The notes beneath the pieces were generated by a model. It was not told the origin of the DNA, made no database searches, and was given only the letters and a program-made list of their open reading frames with translations. From an uncultured Butyricicoccus sp. (GTDB lineage: Bacteria; Bacillota; Clostridia; Oscillospirales; Butyricicoccaceae), in contig CAJUDU010000025.1 in assembly GCA_910584935.1 (NCBI GenBank), forward strand, positions 1 through 22,717: a stretch of DNA of 22,717 nt, given 5' to 3'. Both the position numbers and the translations under genes were made by a program. Positions 6,415-14,354 of the stretch are shown here, in pieces (within the stretch, counting starts at the first letter, position 1; each line of letters opens with the position of its first letter).

Positions 6415-8556
6415 TTATTTCTTTTGTGGCTTTCGTATACCAAGCACATGGCACACGCTGCGCCTTGTCAGCCGGTATACCAGATAGAACCCCAAAGATA
6501 ATACCGCAATCACTGCCATACAGCTTGCCAGCCCTGCCATTTCACTGGAAGTAATGCCAATCGGGTCGCCATTGAAATACAAAATCATCAAATAAAACAA
6601 ATAAATGAGGGTTGTGCCGACAATCGCAGGCACCAAGAATATCCGCTTCATTTGTCCTCGCACCGATTCATATAAATACACATTTGATGCGCCCAAATGC
6701 CGCAAATCATCATAAACTTTCGCATTGACTGCCGCAATTGTCATACTGCGTGTAAAGGCGATAATCACCACCGCGGCGAAACATACCACTGAAATGAAAA
6801 TAAACAGTGTCAGGAAAACCGCAAGTGTTCTGACAAAATCATTTTTATCCAGCACGCGGAACCTGGGCATATACTTCCAATAAATCCGAAAATCTGACGC
6901 GTCCCGCTTATCATAATCAATCATTTCCAGTCCATGCCCTGCTAGGTTTTCTTTGTCAAGCCAATAGCTTTCGCCCTTTTGCGTTGTCAATATTTTACCA
7001 ACCCGGTCATAAGAATCCACCACTTCCACAGTTTCATCCGAACGGTCTATTATTTCATTGAATAACGCCTTGGCAAATGGATAACTGTTTTCACAATCCC
7101 GCACATTGAAAAACACGATATTCTCCTGCCATTCCGGTGTTAAACCGGCAGTGATTGCCGCATAATCTGTATCATCCATCACATAATAGCCAAACAGCAT
7201 ATCATACATGAGTTTTTCTTCCGTTGGCTCTACCTGCATCCGCTGCCCAGTGACCATATTGGTGATGATTTTTGCATTGCCGCTAAACATCCCGCCACTG
7301 CCGTTTTCTGGATGGAATACACCTGTAATTGTCCCTGATTTCACATCAACTTGTTCGCCAGTCAGTGCGGTATATGCCGATTCGGAAATAAAATTGTTTT
7401 CAAACATCAATTCCTGATATTCTGTTGTATAAGTCACACCAAACCCTGTTTCACTTTCCACACTGTATGTTCCATCGGTGCCCAAAACAGCAACCGGTTG
7501 CTGTGCCCAGCTTGTGATTTCTACCCCATATTTTTGTGCCAGTGTCTGCACTTCGGCTTTCTCTGGGATGTCTTGTGTTTCACACCAATGATATACATAA
7601 TCCGTCTTGCGCGAATCATATTGGTGGATTGAACTTGTACCCAGCATCGGCGTATAAAATGACGCAAAATATGCGCCCGCAATCAGCAAGGTCATCACCA
7701 GCATATTGCGTACCGTTTGCCGCCCCTGGAATTTCATCATGCTGTTTGAAATCAGGTTTTTATATTTTTTATGTTTGCCCCAGCCGTTGACAACCGTATG
7801 CAGTAAAATCCAATACATCCCGATAAGGGCAGGCAAATAAAAAATGGCATCCACCCATTCAGGCGCATACCAATGCAGCCCAAGAACAAAAAATGTAGGC
7901 ATCATATACCCTGCCACGGCACCGAGTACCAGCAAAAGGATGCCACCTGTGCCATACCAGCGCGGCACGGCATGAATCGGTTCAGATTTATGGGATTCCT
8001 GCACAATATCAATGATATTGGTACGGCGGATAAACCGCGCCCCCATCAAAAACAACATAATAATAACATACAAAGAAAAGATAAGCGCCAGAAAATAAGA
8101 TTTTGGATCAAAGGACAGCGGCATTTGGTCGGTATCCACAATGCAAAGCCGGAAGATCTGCCATAAGCCCCAAGCCAGCGGCGCGCCAAGGGCAGCGCCT
8201 GCCGCACAGGAACCAAACGCAATGAGTGTAAGCTCTTTGCCAAGTTCGCGGCGGAGTTGGGCGCGAGATGCGCCTAAGGCTAAAAAAATACCGGTTTCCC
8301 GCGATTTTTGCCGGAAAAACAAGCCTGAAGCATATGCTGTAAACACGCCGCATCCAATAACCGTCAATGCAAATACCATCATCACTTGTTTGCGGCTGTC
8401 ACCGCCTTCTGGCAGGACGGTTAAAATCGTCGGCGAACGCATCATACAAACATAAGCCGTAATCAGCAGAACAGAGAAAAAACAACAGCCTGTCAGTAAG
8501 AAATATTGTTTGCGGCTTTTGCGGCGCAAAAGCGCATAAGTTTCCGAAAAGGTCAT
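6415..8556 (-). CDS. BceB-type ABC transporter permease (FtsX family)
   Basis: A 713-residue permease. Ten hydrophobic segments are visible: four in the first 180 residues, three more by about residue 305, then a polar region of about 250 residues, then three at the C-terminus. A large external domain between helices 7 and 8 is the hallmark of BceB-type permeases, which sense or remove peptide antibiotics bound to cell-wall intermediates. Helices 2-4 and 8-10 belong to FtsX-like domains. The start at 8556 follows AGGGGGAT. The gene lies 15 bases after the ATPase gene and forms a two-gene unit with it. Canonical BceAB systems have OmpR-type regulators; here the neighbour is a LytTR/GHKL pair. 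The substrate cannot be read from sequence. Confidence 0.85.
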   Translation of the reverse strand: MTFSETYALLRRKSRKQYFLLTGCCFFSVLLITAYVCMMRSPTILTVLPEGGDSRKQVMMVFALTVIGCGVFTAYASGLFFRQKSRETGIFLALGASRAQLRRELGKELTLIAFGSCAAGAALGAPLAWGLWQIFRLCIVDTDQMPLSFDPKSYFLALIFSLYVIIMLFLMGARFIRRTNIIDIVQESHKSEPIHAVPRWYGTGGILLLVLGAVAGYMMPTFFVLGLHWYAPEWVDAIFYLPALIGMYWILLHTVVNGWGKHKKYKNLISNSMMKFQGRQTVRNMLVMTLLIAGAYFASFYTPMLGTSSIHQYDSRKTDYVYHWCETQDIPEKAEVQTLAQKYGVEITSWAQQPVAVLGTDGTYSVESETGFGVTYTTEYQELMFENNFISESAYTALTGEQVDVKSGTITGVFHPENGSGGMFSGNAKIITNMVTGQRMQVEPTEEKLMYDMLFGYYVMDDTDYAAITAGLTPEWQENIVFFNVRDCENSYPFAKALFNEIIDRSDETVEVVDSYDRVGKILTTQKGESYWLDKENLAGHGLEMIDYDKRDASDFRIYWKYMPRFRVLDKNDFVRTLAVFLTLFIFISVVCFAAVVIIAFTRSMTIAAVNAKVYDDLRHLGASNVYLYESVRGQMKRIFLVPAIVGTTLIYLFYLMILYFNGDPIGITSSEMAGLASCMAVIAVLSLGFYLVYRLTRRSVCHVLGIRKPQKK

Positions 8557-8571
8557 TCCAATATCCCCCTT

Positions 8572-9315
8572 TTATTCTTTGCCCATTTCACGGATAACAT
8601 CCAAAAGTTCATCCTGGAAAGCACTTTGTCCGCTGTGATTTACCAAAGTGCGGTAAATGGTGCCGTCCCGCAGGATAATCACGCGGTCGCAAAAAGAAGC
8701 CGAAAAACTGTCATGCGTTACCATAAAAATGGTAGCGCCCAGTTCCCGCTGTGCCTGCATAAAGCTGCCGATTACCGCACGGGAAGATTTGCTGTCCAGG
8801 TTTCCTGTCGGTTCATCCGCTAAGATCACCAATGGATTATTAATCAGCGCACGCGCAACCGCTGTGCGCTGTTTTTCGCCGCCGGAAATTTCAGCGGGAT
8901 ATTTGTTTTTGATATGCGATATGCCGAATACATCACATAAATGGTCTGCTGCCTGTTCCATATTGGTGTTTTGCTGTCCCGCGATAATCCGCGGCAACAA
9001 AATATTTTCCCGGACGGTTAAACCATCTAAAAGCAGGAAATCCTGAAAGACAAAGCCGAGTTTTTGGTTGCGCACTTTTGCAAGCGCTTGTTCATCCAGC
9101 GCGGCAATCGGTTCGCCGCCCAGTGAAATAATCCCTTCATCCGCTGGGATATAACAAGAAATACAGTTCAGCAGAGTGGTTTTGCCCGAACCACTGGGGC
9201 CCATTACCGCGACAAATTCCCCTTGCCCCACTTCAAGGGATACCCCTTTTAACACTTCATATTTTGTTTTGCCAACCTGATATGATTTACGCAGATTGCT
9301 AACCTCTAACATCAT
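8572..9315 (-). CDS. BceA-type ABC transporter ATP-binding protein
   Basis: A 247-residue ABC ATPase of the MacB/LolD/BceA group. Walker A is GPSGSGKTT (39-47), followed by a Q-loop (FQDFLLLDGL), the signature SGGEKQR, Walker B VILADEPTGNLDS and the switch histidine in VTHD. The NLDS after Walker B is typical of this group. The start is placed at the ATG at 9315, six bases after AGGTGG; an upstream in-frame codon at 9399 would run into the control region. It is the first gene of the leftward unit with the permease and powers the same complex at the membrane. Confidence 0.92.
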   Translation of the reverse strand: MMLEVSNLRKSYQVGKTKYEVLKGVSLEVGQGEFVAVMGPSGSGKTTLLNCISCYIPADEGIISLGGEPIAALDEQALAKVRNQKLGFVFQDFLLLDGLTVRENILLPRIIAGQQNTNMEQAADHLCDVFGISHIKNKYPAEISGGEKQRTAVARALINNPLVILADEPTGNLDSKSSRAVIGSFMQAQRELGATIFMVTHDSFSASFCDRVIILRDGTIYRTLVNHSGQSAFQDELLDVIREMGKE

Positions 9316-9348
9316 CAAAGACCACCTTTCCTTGTTGTTTGTGCTTTC

Positions 9349-9377
9349 AGCATAACAAAAAAGCCTTATATAAGCAA
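9349..9377 (-). promoter_or_regulatory. predicted promoter of the leftward ABC transporter unit
   Basis: On the minus strand TTGCTT (9372-9377), a 17-base spacer and TATGCT (9349-9354). This is a modest match to the housekeeping consensus and therefore likely to need an activator. The same -35 hexamer and spacing appear at the predicted alr promoter. A TTGACA at 9385-9390 has no -10 at proper distance and overlaps the repeat array. Confidence 0.45.
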
Positions 9378-9383
9378 ACACAC

Positions 9384-9456
9384 TTGTCAAAGGCGGCAAG
9401 CTGGTTGTAACAAAACCATGCCACGATGTAAAATTCGGCAGATTTTTTGTAACAAA
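9384..9456. promoter_or_regulatory. four direct repeats at 21-bp steps, probable LytTR operator array
   Basis: Four ten-base elements begin at 9384 (TTGTCAAAGG), 9405 (TTGTAACAAA), 9426 (ATGTAAAATT) and 9447 (TTGTAACAAA). Two are identical and the others match at six of ten positions. The spacing is exactly 21 bp, two helical turns, so all lie on one face of the DNA. LytTR regulators bind imperfect direct repeats with about this period. The array fills the space between the two divergent -35 boxes: its left end is 7 bases from the one at 9377 and its right end 5 bases from the one at 9461. The regulator encoded at 9532 is the obvious candidate ligand. The binding is inferred; the repeats are seen. 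Confidence 0.65.
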
Positions 9457-9460
9457 CGGT

Positions 9461-9489
9461 TTTGCAGGTACTAGCGGCTATGGTACAAT
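9461..9489 (+). promoter_or_regulatory. predicted promoter of the LytTR regulator and kinase genes
   Basis: TTTGCA (9461-9466), a 17-base spacer and TACAAT (9484-9489), with TG-G before the -10. The start codon at 9532 lies 43 bases downstream. The -35 is five bases from the last of the 21-bp repeats, so autoregulation is likely. Confidence 0.6.
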
Positions 9490-9531
9490 AAAAAAAAGCA
9501 TAGCATCTTAAATATAGAAAGAAGGACAAAA

Positions 9532-10245
9532 ATGCTCCGCATTGGAATTTGTGATGACAATATAGCTGCCCGTTTGCAGCTCCGGTCACTGCTGGAACAA
9601 ACTTTTTATGCACAGCAAACCGAATATCAGATTTATGAATTTTCTTCCGGTGAAGGTGTGCTGCACTGGTTTGAAAAGCATGAAGCTGAACTGGATTTGC
9701 TTTTCTTGGATATTGAAATGAATGGGCTGGATGGTATGGAAACTGCCCGGCAAATCCGCCGCCACAGTGCGGAAATCCTGCTTGTTTTTGTGACGGGTTA
9801 CAGCGATTATGTCTTTGAAGGGTATGAAGTTGGCGCTTTGGATTACCTCATGAAGCCTGTGCAGCCGGATAAACTGGGCAAAGTGCTGACACGGGTATTT
9901 TCACATTTATATACATCTGCAAACCAGTTTTATTTGTGCCGCAACCAAGATGGTGTTTACCGCATCCCGCGCCGGGATATTTTATATTTTGCTTCTGACA
10001 GACGACTGGTGCTGTGCGTCACCGCTACACGGGAATACCAGTTTTACAGCAAACTGGATGCCGTACAAGCAGAACTGGATGACCCATCTTTTGTACGTAT
10101 CCATCAGCGTTATCTGGTGCGGGCTGGGGCAGTTTCTTTCATCGGGGAAAATGAAGTTGCCATTGAGGATATCCGCCTGCCGGTTTCCCGGTCTTATAAA
10201 AAAGACGCCATACTTGCGCTGACCCGCGCCATGTTGGAGGGGTAA
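9532..10245 (+). CDS. LytTR-family response regulator (AgrA/VirR type)
   Basis: A 237-residue transcription regulator. The receiver domain (about 1-125) has the acidic pair D8-D9, phospho-acceptor D60 in FLDIEMNG, T88 in FVTGYSD and K108 in YLMKPV. The C-terminal half (about 135-237) is a LytTR DNA-binding domain, recognisable by IPRRDILYFAS, FVRIHQRYLV and LPVSRSYKK. GAAGGA lies before the ATG. The kinase gene follows six bases after the stop, so the pair is an operon. It should control the divergent transporter genes and itself through the repeat array at 9384-9456. Confidence 0.92.
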   Translation: MLRIGICDDNIAARLQLRSLLEQTFYAQQTEYQIYEFSSGEGVLHWFEKHEAELDLLFLDIEMNGLDGMETARQIRRHSAEILLVFVTGYSDYVFEGYEVGALDYLMKPVQPDKLGKVLTRVFSHLYTSANQFYLCRNQDGVYRIPRRDILYFASDRRLVLCVTATREYQFYSKLDAVQAELDDPSFVRIHQRYLVRAGAVSFIGENEVAIEDIRLPVSRSYKKDAILALTRAMLEG

Positions 10246-10251
10246 AACTTT

Positions 10252-11550
10252 ATGGATAACCATCATGTGACTTTATTCGCCATCCCCATCCTAACTTGCT
10301 TTTGCCTGACCGTTTCGCCGTTTAGCCTGCTGTGGCTGACAAGCCATTTCCTAACGCCAAAACCCGGCAAATGGCGATTTGCCTTGCGGTGTATGGCATT
10401 TCTGATTGCCATTTATGCGGTAATCTTTATCGCTGACCCGATTAATATTTTATATACCTTTCCATTTTTCGCGCTTGGCATTTTTAAATTGTATACCGAA
10501 AACTGGCAGGCAAAACTCGCCATGATTTTTGTGCTTTATCCGTTTATCATGTCAGTCAATGCGTTGATTGATAATATCCCACTCCTGTTTTACCTGTCAT
10601 ATCTTTGGCGTCTGATATTTTGGGCGGTATTTTGGCTGATTGCACGCCGCCTGCTGACCAAAACACGTTATTCGCTTTCACCACACCTTTGGCAGCTTGT
10701 TGCAGCCCTTGCCTGCCTGCCTATGTGCGCAGTGTTTTCCATTATCATGTTCAGTGAAGACAGGGTGAACTATTCTACAGCGGATTATACGCTTACCGTT
10801 CAACAGGGTTATATAGTCATCGGTTTTTTTATTCTGCCGTTTGTTTTATTTTGTTCGCTGGTTTTGCTGTATTCTATTACTGTGCTGCACCGGCATGAAC
10901 AAATTGAGCAGGAAAACCAACTTTATCAAATGCGTGCGCTTTACTGGAAAAATATCGAACAGGATCAATTGCAAATCCGCCGCCTGCGGCATGATATGGC
11001 AAATCATTTGACTGCATTATCCGGATTTTTAGACACTGGCGACACCGAACAGGCAAAAGAATACCTGCATGGGCTGCAAAATACAGCTTCTGTGCAGGCA
11101 AAACAATATTGCCGCCATCCGGCGGCAAATGCTGTGCTGTCCGCGAAAGCGGCAGCGGCGGAAGCAACTGGGCTGATGCTGGAAATCTCTGCTGACCTGC
11201 CGGAAAAACTGCCGCTGAGCAACCTGGATATTGCGGCACTCATTGGCAATGCCGCAGACAATGCCCTGGAAGCGGCGCAGAGCGCCGCTGACAAGCATAT
11301 CACCCTGCAAGTGAAAGTTTATAAGGGTGTATTCATGCTGCGCGTACAGAACGCCTACGGCGCGCCGCGCAAACAAGCGGATGGGGCATTTCTCACCACC
11401 AAGCCGGACACCCGTGCCCATGGCTTTGGGCTGAAAACCATGGGGCAAATTGTGGCGCGGTATGGCGGGGAAATTGACGCACGTGCGGAAAATGGGCGGT
11501 TTGATTTTGTGGCAGTTATCCCGCTTGGCGGGGCGGCGCAGGCGTTTTAG
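10252..11550 (+). CDS. GHKL sensor histidine kinase (AgrC-like)
   Basis: A 432-residue membrane kinase. The first 212 residues hold about six hydrophobic segments without a large external loop, as in AgrC and VirS peptide or membrane sensors. The phospho-acceptor is H247 in RRLRHDMANHLTAL, typical of this class. The ATPase part has the N-box LIGNAADNALEAA and the glycine motif GFGLKTM. GGAGGGG before the ATG overlaps the end of the regulator gene. The gene's stop codon overlaps that of the convergent YitT-type gene. No peptide-pheromone gene is visible nearby, so the stimulus is more likely the transporter's state or a cell-envelope signal; this is inference. Confidence 0.9.
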   Translation: MDNHHVTLFAIPILTCFCLTVSPFSLLWLTSHFLTPKPGKWRFALRCMAFLIAIYAVIFIADPINILYTFPFFALGIFKLYTENWQAKLAMIFVLYPFIMSVNALIDNIPLLFYLSYLWRLIFWAVFWLIARRLLTKTRYSLSPHLWQLVAALACLPMCAVFSIIMFSEDRVNYSTADYTLTVQQGYIVIGFFILPFVLFCSLVLLYSITVLHRHEQIEQENQLYQMRALYWKNIEQDQLQIRRLRHDMANHLTALSGFLDTGDTEQAKEYLHGLQNTASVQAKQYCRHPAANAVLSAKAAAAEATGLMLEISADLPEKLPLSNLDIAALIGNAADNALEAAQSAADKHITLQVKVYKGVFMLRVQNAYGAPRKQADGAFLTTKPDTRAHGFGLKTMGQIVARYGGEIDARAENGRFDFVAVIPLGGAAQAF

Positions 11551-12395
11551 TCATAGGGGATGCCTTGGAAGCCCTCGCCATAAATCTGACGTGCTTCACT
11601 GACAATCACAAACGCATGAGGGTCATATTGATGCACAAGCTGCCGCAGCCGATGGATTTCACTTGGGCGCACCGCTGTGACAATGGCGCTGCATGGCTGC
11701 CCGCTGTATGCGCCCCAGGCTTCCAGCATGGTTGCGCCGCGCCCTAGCCTGTCCAAGATGTGGGATACAACCAATTTGCCCTCACGGGATACAATGAGTA
11801 CGCTGCTGCCGCGTTCCATGCCATACATGATAGCATTAATTGCCTTTGTCTGGCAATACAGTGCCGCCGCGCCAAATAAACCCGCTTGCCAGTCCCGATA
11901 TACCGCAACCGATAACAGCAGCACAACGCCATCAACGGCAAGCAATGCCATGCCCATAGGAATTTGCGGGTATTTTTTGGACAGCAGGCGGGATAAAATA
12001 TCCGTTCCCGCCGTTGTTGAACCACGCAGAAAAATCATGCCAAGCCCTGCGCCGGATAACACTCCGGCACAAATGGAACCTGTCAGCCGTTCCCCATGAT
12101 AAACTGGGGCAAGCGCCGCAATGATATCCATGAAAAGGGTGCTAATGATTAGTGTACGCAGGGTGCGCCATAAAAAGCCTTTGCCCAGCTGGTGCCATGC
12201 AATGGCTAACAGCGGCAGGTTCATACAAAATGCGGCAAGCCCTATTGGTACGCCCCACAATGCCTGGACAATCAGCGCAAGTCCGCTGACGCCGCCCGGC
12301 GCAATCCGCACCCCTTCCGCAAAGCAGCAAACCCCTGCCGCAAGCAACAGCGAGCCAAGGAGATCCGCACCTAAATCCAGCAATTTATCGCGCAT
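11547..12395 (-). CDS. YitT-family membrane protein with DUF2179 domain
   Basis: A 282-residue protein. About five or six hydrophobic segments cover residues 8-190, including the family region FAEGVRIAPGGVSGLALI and GSTTAGTDIL. The soluble C-terminal DUF2179 domain begins near YGMERGSSVLIVS and includes RGATMLEAWGAYSG, the family's conserved glycine-rich stretch. The role of YitT proteins is unsettled. The ATG at 12395 follows GGAAGGCGG. The gene lies 50 bases downstream of the repeat-containing gene on the same strand and converges on the kinase gene with overlapping stop codons, so the two transcripts must overlap. Confidence 0.9.
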   Translation of the reverse strand: MRDKLLDLGADLLGSLLLAAGVCCFAEGVRIAPGGVSGLALIVQALWGVPIGLAAFCMNLPLLAIAWHQLGKGFLWRTLRTLIISTLFMDIIAALAPVYHGERLTGSICAGVLSGAGLGMIFLRGSTTAGTDILSRLLSKKYPQIPMGMALLAVDGVVLLLSVAVYRDWQAGLFGAAALYCQTKAINAIMYGMERGSSVLIVSREGKLVVSHILDRLGRGATMLEAWGAYSGQPCSAIVTAVRPSEIHRLRQLVHQYDPHAFVIVSEARQIYGEGFQGIPYD

Positions 12396-12445
12396 GGTTT
12401 CCGCCTTCCTGTTTTTTTATGTAAACGGGATTGCTGATAGTATGT

Positions 12446-13171
12446 TCATCTAGCAGCAGGTTTATACGGTAAAACAGCATTGCCATCCTCTAAATGGCAC
12501 GCGGTCAACGCAAAGTGCATTGGGTTTTGCTGCCCCGGCAAAAATGGCGTACGGATCAGCAGCATTTCCCCTTTCTTGGTGCATTCGGCTTTGCCTGCGG
12601 CAATCAGCGCATCCAGCAGCGCATCGCCGGTTTGCAGGCACTGCGGCGGTAAATCGGCTTGCGCGGAAGGGTTTGGCGCTGGGGGCTGCGAAGCAGCTTC
12701 TGTTTCCGCGTCGGCTTGCGCGAAAAGGTTTGGTTCTGGCGGCTGCGAAGCAGCCCCTGCTTCCGCGTCGGCTTGCGCGGAAAGGTTTGGTTCTGGCGGC
12801 TGCGAAGCAGCCTCTGCTTCCGCGTCGGCTTGCGCGGAAAGGTTTGGTTCTGGCGGCTGCTCCGCAGCCGCCGTTTCTTCCTGTTCCGGCTTGCAGCCAG
12901 GCTGCCCATCTTCAAGATAATATACTTCGGGTGGCTGCTGCACACCCGCACGCCGCAAAACATCTGGTGTAATCCGCCGCGCAAGGCTTAACCTGCCGTT
13001 TTCCGGCTCCAATACCCCAATCAGCAGCGGCTGTCCCGCGGCAATGCCATAAAGCCGCAAAACCGCCATGGTATGTACCCGGCTTTCTGCCCGGAATAAA
13101 ATGCCATGCGCATCCGGCTGTGCGATTACCCAGCCTGCCTGCTGCCCGCGGTAACTGATTTCAAAACGCAT
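12446..13171 (-). CDS. unknown protein with 19-residue tandem repeats
   Basis: A 241-residue predicted cytoplasmic protein. The N-terminal part (1-80, starting MRFEISYRGQ) and C-terminal part (175-241) look folded. They are joined by a linker of 19-residue repeats (about 104-174) built on QPPEPNLSAQADAEAEAAS, rich in Pro, Ala, Glu and Gln and likely disordered. GGAGGAGG ten bases before the ATG at 13171 decides the start over an in-frame codon at 13279, which overlaps the upstream terminator. No signal peptide or known domain is visible. The upstream gene is separated by an intrinsic terminator, so this gene must have its own promoter; the YitT gene lies downstream. Confidence 0.7.
   Translation of the reverse strand: MRFEISYRGQQAGWVIAQPDAHGILFRAESRVHTMAVLRLYGIAAGQPLLIGVLEPENGRLSLARRITPDVLRRAGVQQPPEVYYLEDGQPGCKPEQEETAAAEQPPEPNLSAQADAEAEAASQPPEPNLSAQADAEAGAASQPPEPNLFAQADAETEAASQPPAPNPSAQADLPPQCLQTGDALLDALIAAGKAECTKKGEMLLIRTPFLPGQQNPMHFALTACHLEDGNAVLPYKPAAR
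12657..12869. repeat. 57-bp in-frame tandem repeat, three full copies and one partial
   Basis: The unit begins GCTTGCGCGG on the plus strand, and copies start at 12657, 12714, 12771 and 12828, exactly 57 bp apart. The fourth stops matching near 12869. Copies two to four are nearly identical; the first differs more. The length is a multiple of three, so copy-number change would keep the reading frame of the gene at 12446-13171. The repeats leave several other frames open, which are not genes. Confidence 0.92.
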
Positions 13172-13225
13172 CACAAAAAAACCTCCTCCATTTGCCGGAA
13201 AACAGGATATCCTTTGCTGCGCCGC

Positions 13226-13269
13226 AAATAAAAAAATGCGTACCCTGTTATTTCTAAGGTACGCATTTT
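13226..13269 (-). terminator. intrinsic terminator after the secreted-protein gene
   Basis: On the minus strand a 12-bp stem, AAAATGCGTACC with GGTACGCATTTT (13233-13244 and 13258-13269), has a 13-base loop and is followed by a run of T residues. It begins 10 bases after the stop codon at 13279 and should end the mazF-linked transcript. Confidence 0.85.
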
Positions 13270-13278
13270 GCTGCTTCA

Positions 13279-13866
13279 TTATTCCAGTGTATAATTGCCA
13301 AGCACCTGCACATCGCTGTCTTCCGTTGCCCGGAAGCCAGCATTTCTGGTTGCCGCGGTGTACTCATGCTCTGTGATTAAGGCTTCATCCGCAGAAAGCA
13401 CATTGCTGCCCGCGGATAAATCGGTCAGCCCCGTTCCTGAACTTTCCAGGCAGACGCCGCCCCCTTTGTTCACAACGAGGATGGAATCGACTTCCAGCCG
13501 TAGGGTTTGCCCCCCGGTCATAGAAATCCGTTTCCATTCATCTTCTGAATCTTCCTCCTGCTGACTGCTTGCCGCTTTTTTTGCCTTTTTGCCATTTGTC
13601 AGCTTTGTGGCAAACGCGGCAACTTTATCATCAATCGCCTGGCTCATATCCAATATTTTTTGCTCCAATGCGGACTGCCTGCCTGCCGCCTGCCCTTTGC
13701 CGGAGGCATCCGCAGAAGGCATGAGAACCAGTTGCACATAATCCTGGGTAATCACTGGGCTGTCTGTGCCGCCATATTCCGCAGAAACTGCGGCATAACC
13801 TACGGCAAGCATACATACCATAAGGATTGAACCGATTGTTATTGTAAATCTGCGCCTGTTTTTCAC
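13279..13866 (-). CDS. membrane-anchored or secreted protein, unknown function
   Basis: A 195-residue protein starting with a GTG ten bases after GGGAG. Residues 1-30 form a basic N-terminus and one hydrophobic segment (an uncleaved anchor or signal peptide). A Lys- and Glu-rich stretch (about 95-111) follows a short probable helix, and the C-terminal 80 residues look like a compact beta domain (GGQTLRLEVDSILVVNKGGG and onward). The ending EHEYTAATRNAGFRA...DVQVLGNYTL resembles a type of hypothetical protein I associate with Clostridia, but no function is known. It lies 20 bases downstream of mazF on the same strand, so the two are probably co-transcribed. Confidence 0.7.
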   Translation of the reverse strand: MKNRRRFTITIGSILMVCMLAVGYAAVSAEYGGTDSPVITQDYVQLVLMPSADASGKGQAAGRQSALEQKILDMSQAIDDKVAAFATKLTNGKKAKKAASSQQEEDSEDEWKRISMTGGQTLRLEVDSILVVNKGGGVCLESSGTGLTDLSAGSNVLSADEALITEHEYTAATRNAGFRATEDSDVQVLGNYTLE

Positions 13867-13886
13867 CGTCTGGCAACTCCCATTTC

Positions 13887-14252
13887 CTAATCTGTCGCTT
13901 GTTGTTCAAGCCCAAAGCTGACCGCAAGTGCTTCATCCACATGGCGCATATGCGCTTCATCTAAACAGCCCATTTTTTCCCGCAGCCGTTTTTTATCCAG
14001 TGTGCGGATTTGCTCCATGAGCACAACCGAATCCCGTGTCAGCCCAAACGAACGCGCACCAAGTTCAATATGCGTCGGCATTTTGGCTTTGTTCACCTGC
14101 GAGGTAATGGCGGCTGCAATGACAGTCGGGCTGAACCGGTTGCCTACATTATTTTGCACAATAAGTACCGGCCGCACGCCGCCCTGCTCGCTGCCAACCA
14201 CCGGGCTAAGGTCAGCATAATAAATATCTCCACGTTTAATATTGTTCTCCAC
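13887..14252 (-). CDS. ndoA: MazF/NdoA-type mRNA interferase (toxin)
   Basis: A 121-residue PemK/MazF ribonuclease, the size of B. subtilis NdoA (116). The fold signature is RGDIYYADLSPVVGSEQGG. R27 (GGVRPVLI) and T50 (AAITSQ) match the catalytic Arg and Thr of the Bacillus enzyme with a shift of two. It should cut specific short motifs in single-stranded mRNA. The start is a GTG at 14252, about ten bases after GGAG; longer in-frame readings run through the promoter. In Bacillus the antitoxin gene (ndoAI) lies directly between alr and ndoA; here the 157 bases between alr and this gene hold a hairpin and a promoter but no antitoxin ORF. Confidence 0.9.
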   Translation of the reverse strand: MENNIKRGDIYYADLSPVVGSEQGGVRPVLIVQNNVGNRFSPTVIAAAITSQVNKAKMPTHIELGARSFGLTRDSVVLMEQIRTLDKKRLREKMGCLDEAHMRHVDEALAVSFGLEQQATD

Positions 14253-14325
14253 GTTTGTCACACTCCGATGGAAAGGATTATTGGGCTTTGACCGCCCTAA
14301 TCCTATTTTCCCCATAAAGCGGGCG

Positions 14326-14354
14326 ATTATAAGGGCAAGCGGAAAAATTTTTAA
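14326..14354 (-). promoter_or_regulatory. predicted mazF promoter
   Basis: On the minus strand TTAAAA (14349-14354), a 17-base spacer and a perfect TATAAT (14326-14331). The -35 abuts the hairpin at 14355-14372. The GTG start lies about 74 bases downstream. Confidence 0.65.

Noticed and set aside
9385..9390. TTGACA on the minus strand as the transporter -35
   Set aside because: No -10 lies 16-18 bases downstream; it is part of the first 21-bp repeat, and TTGCTT with TATGCT at 17 bases fits better.
12480..12991. Several open frames across the 57-bp repeats on both strands
   Set aside because: The 57-bp unit length keeps any stop-free frame open through the array. Only the minus-strand frame at 12446-13171 has a ribosome-binding site and non-repeat flanks that look like protein.
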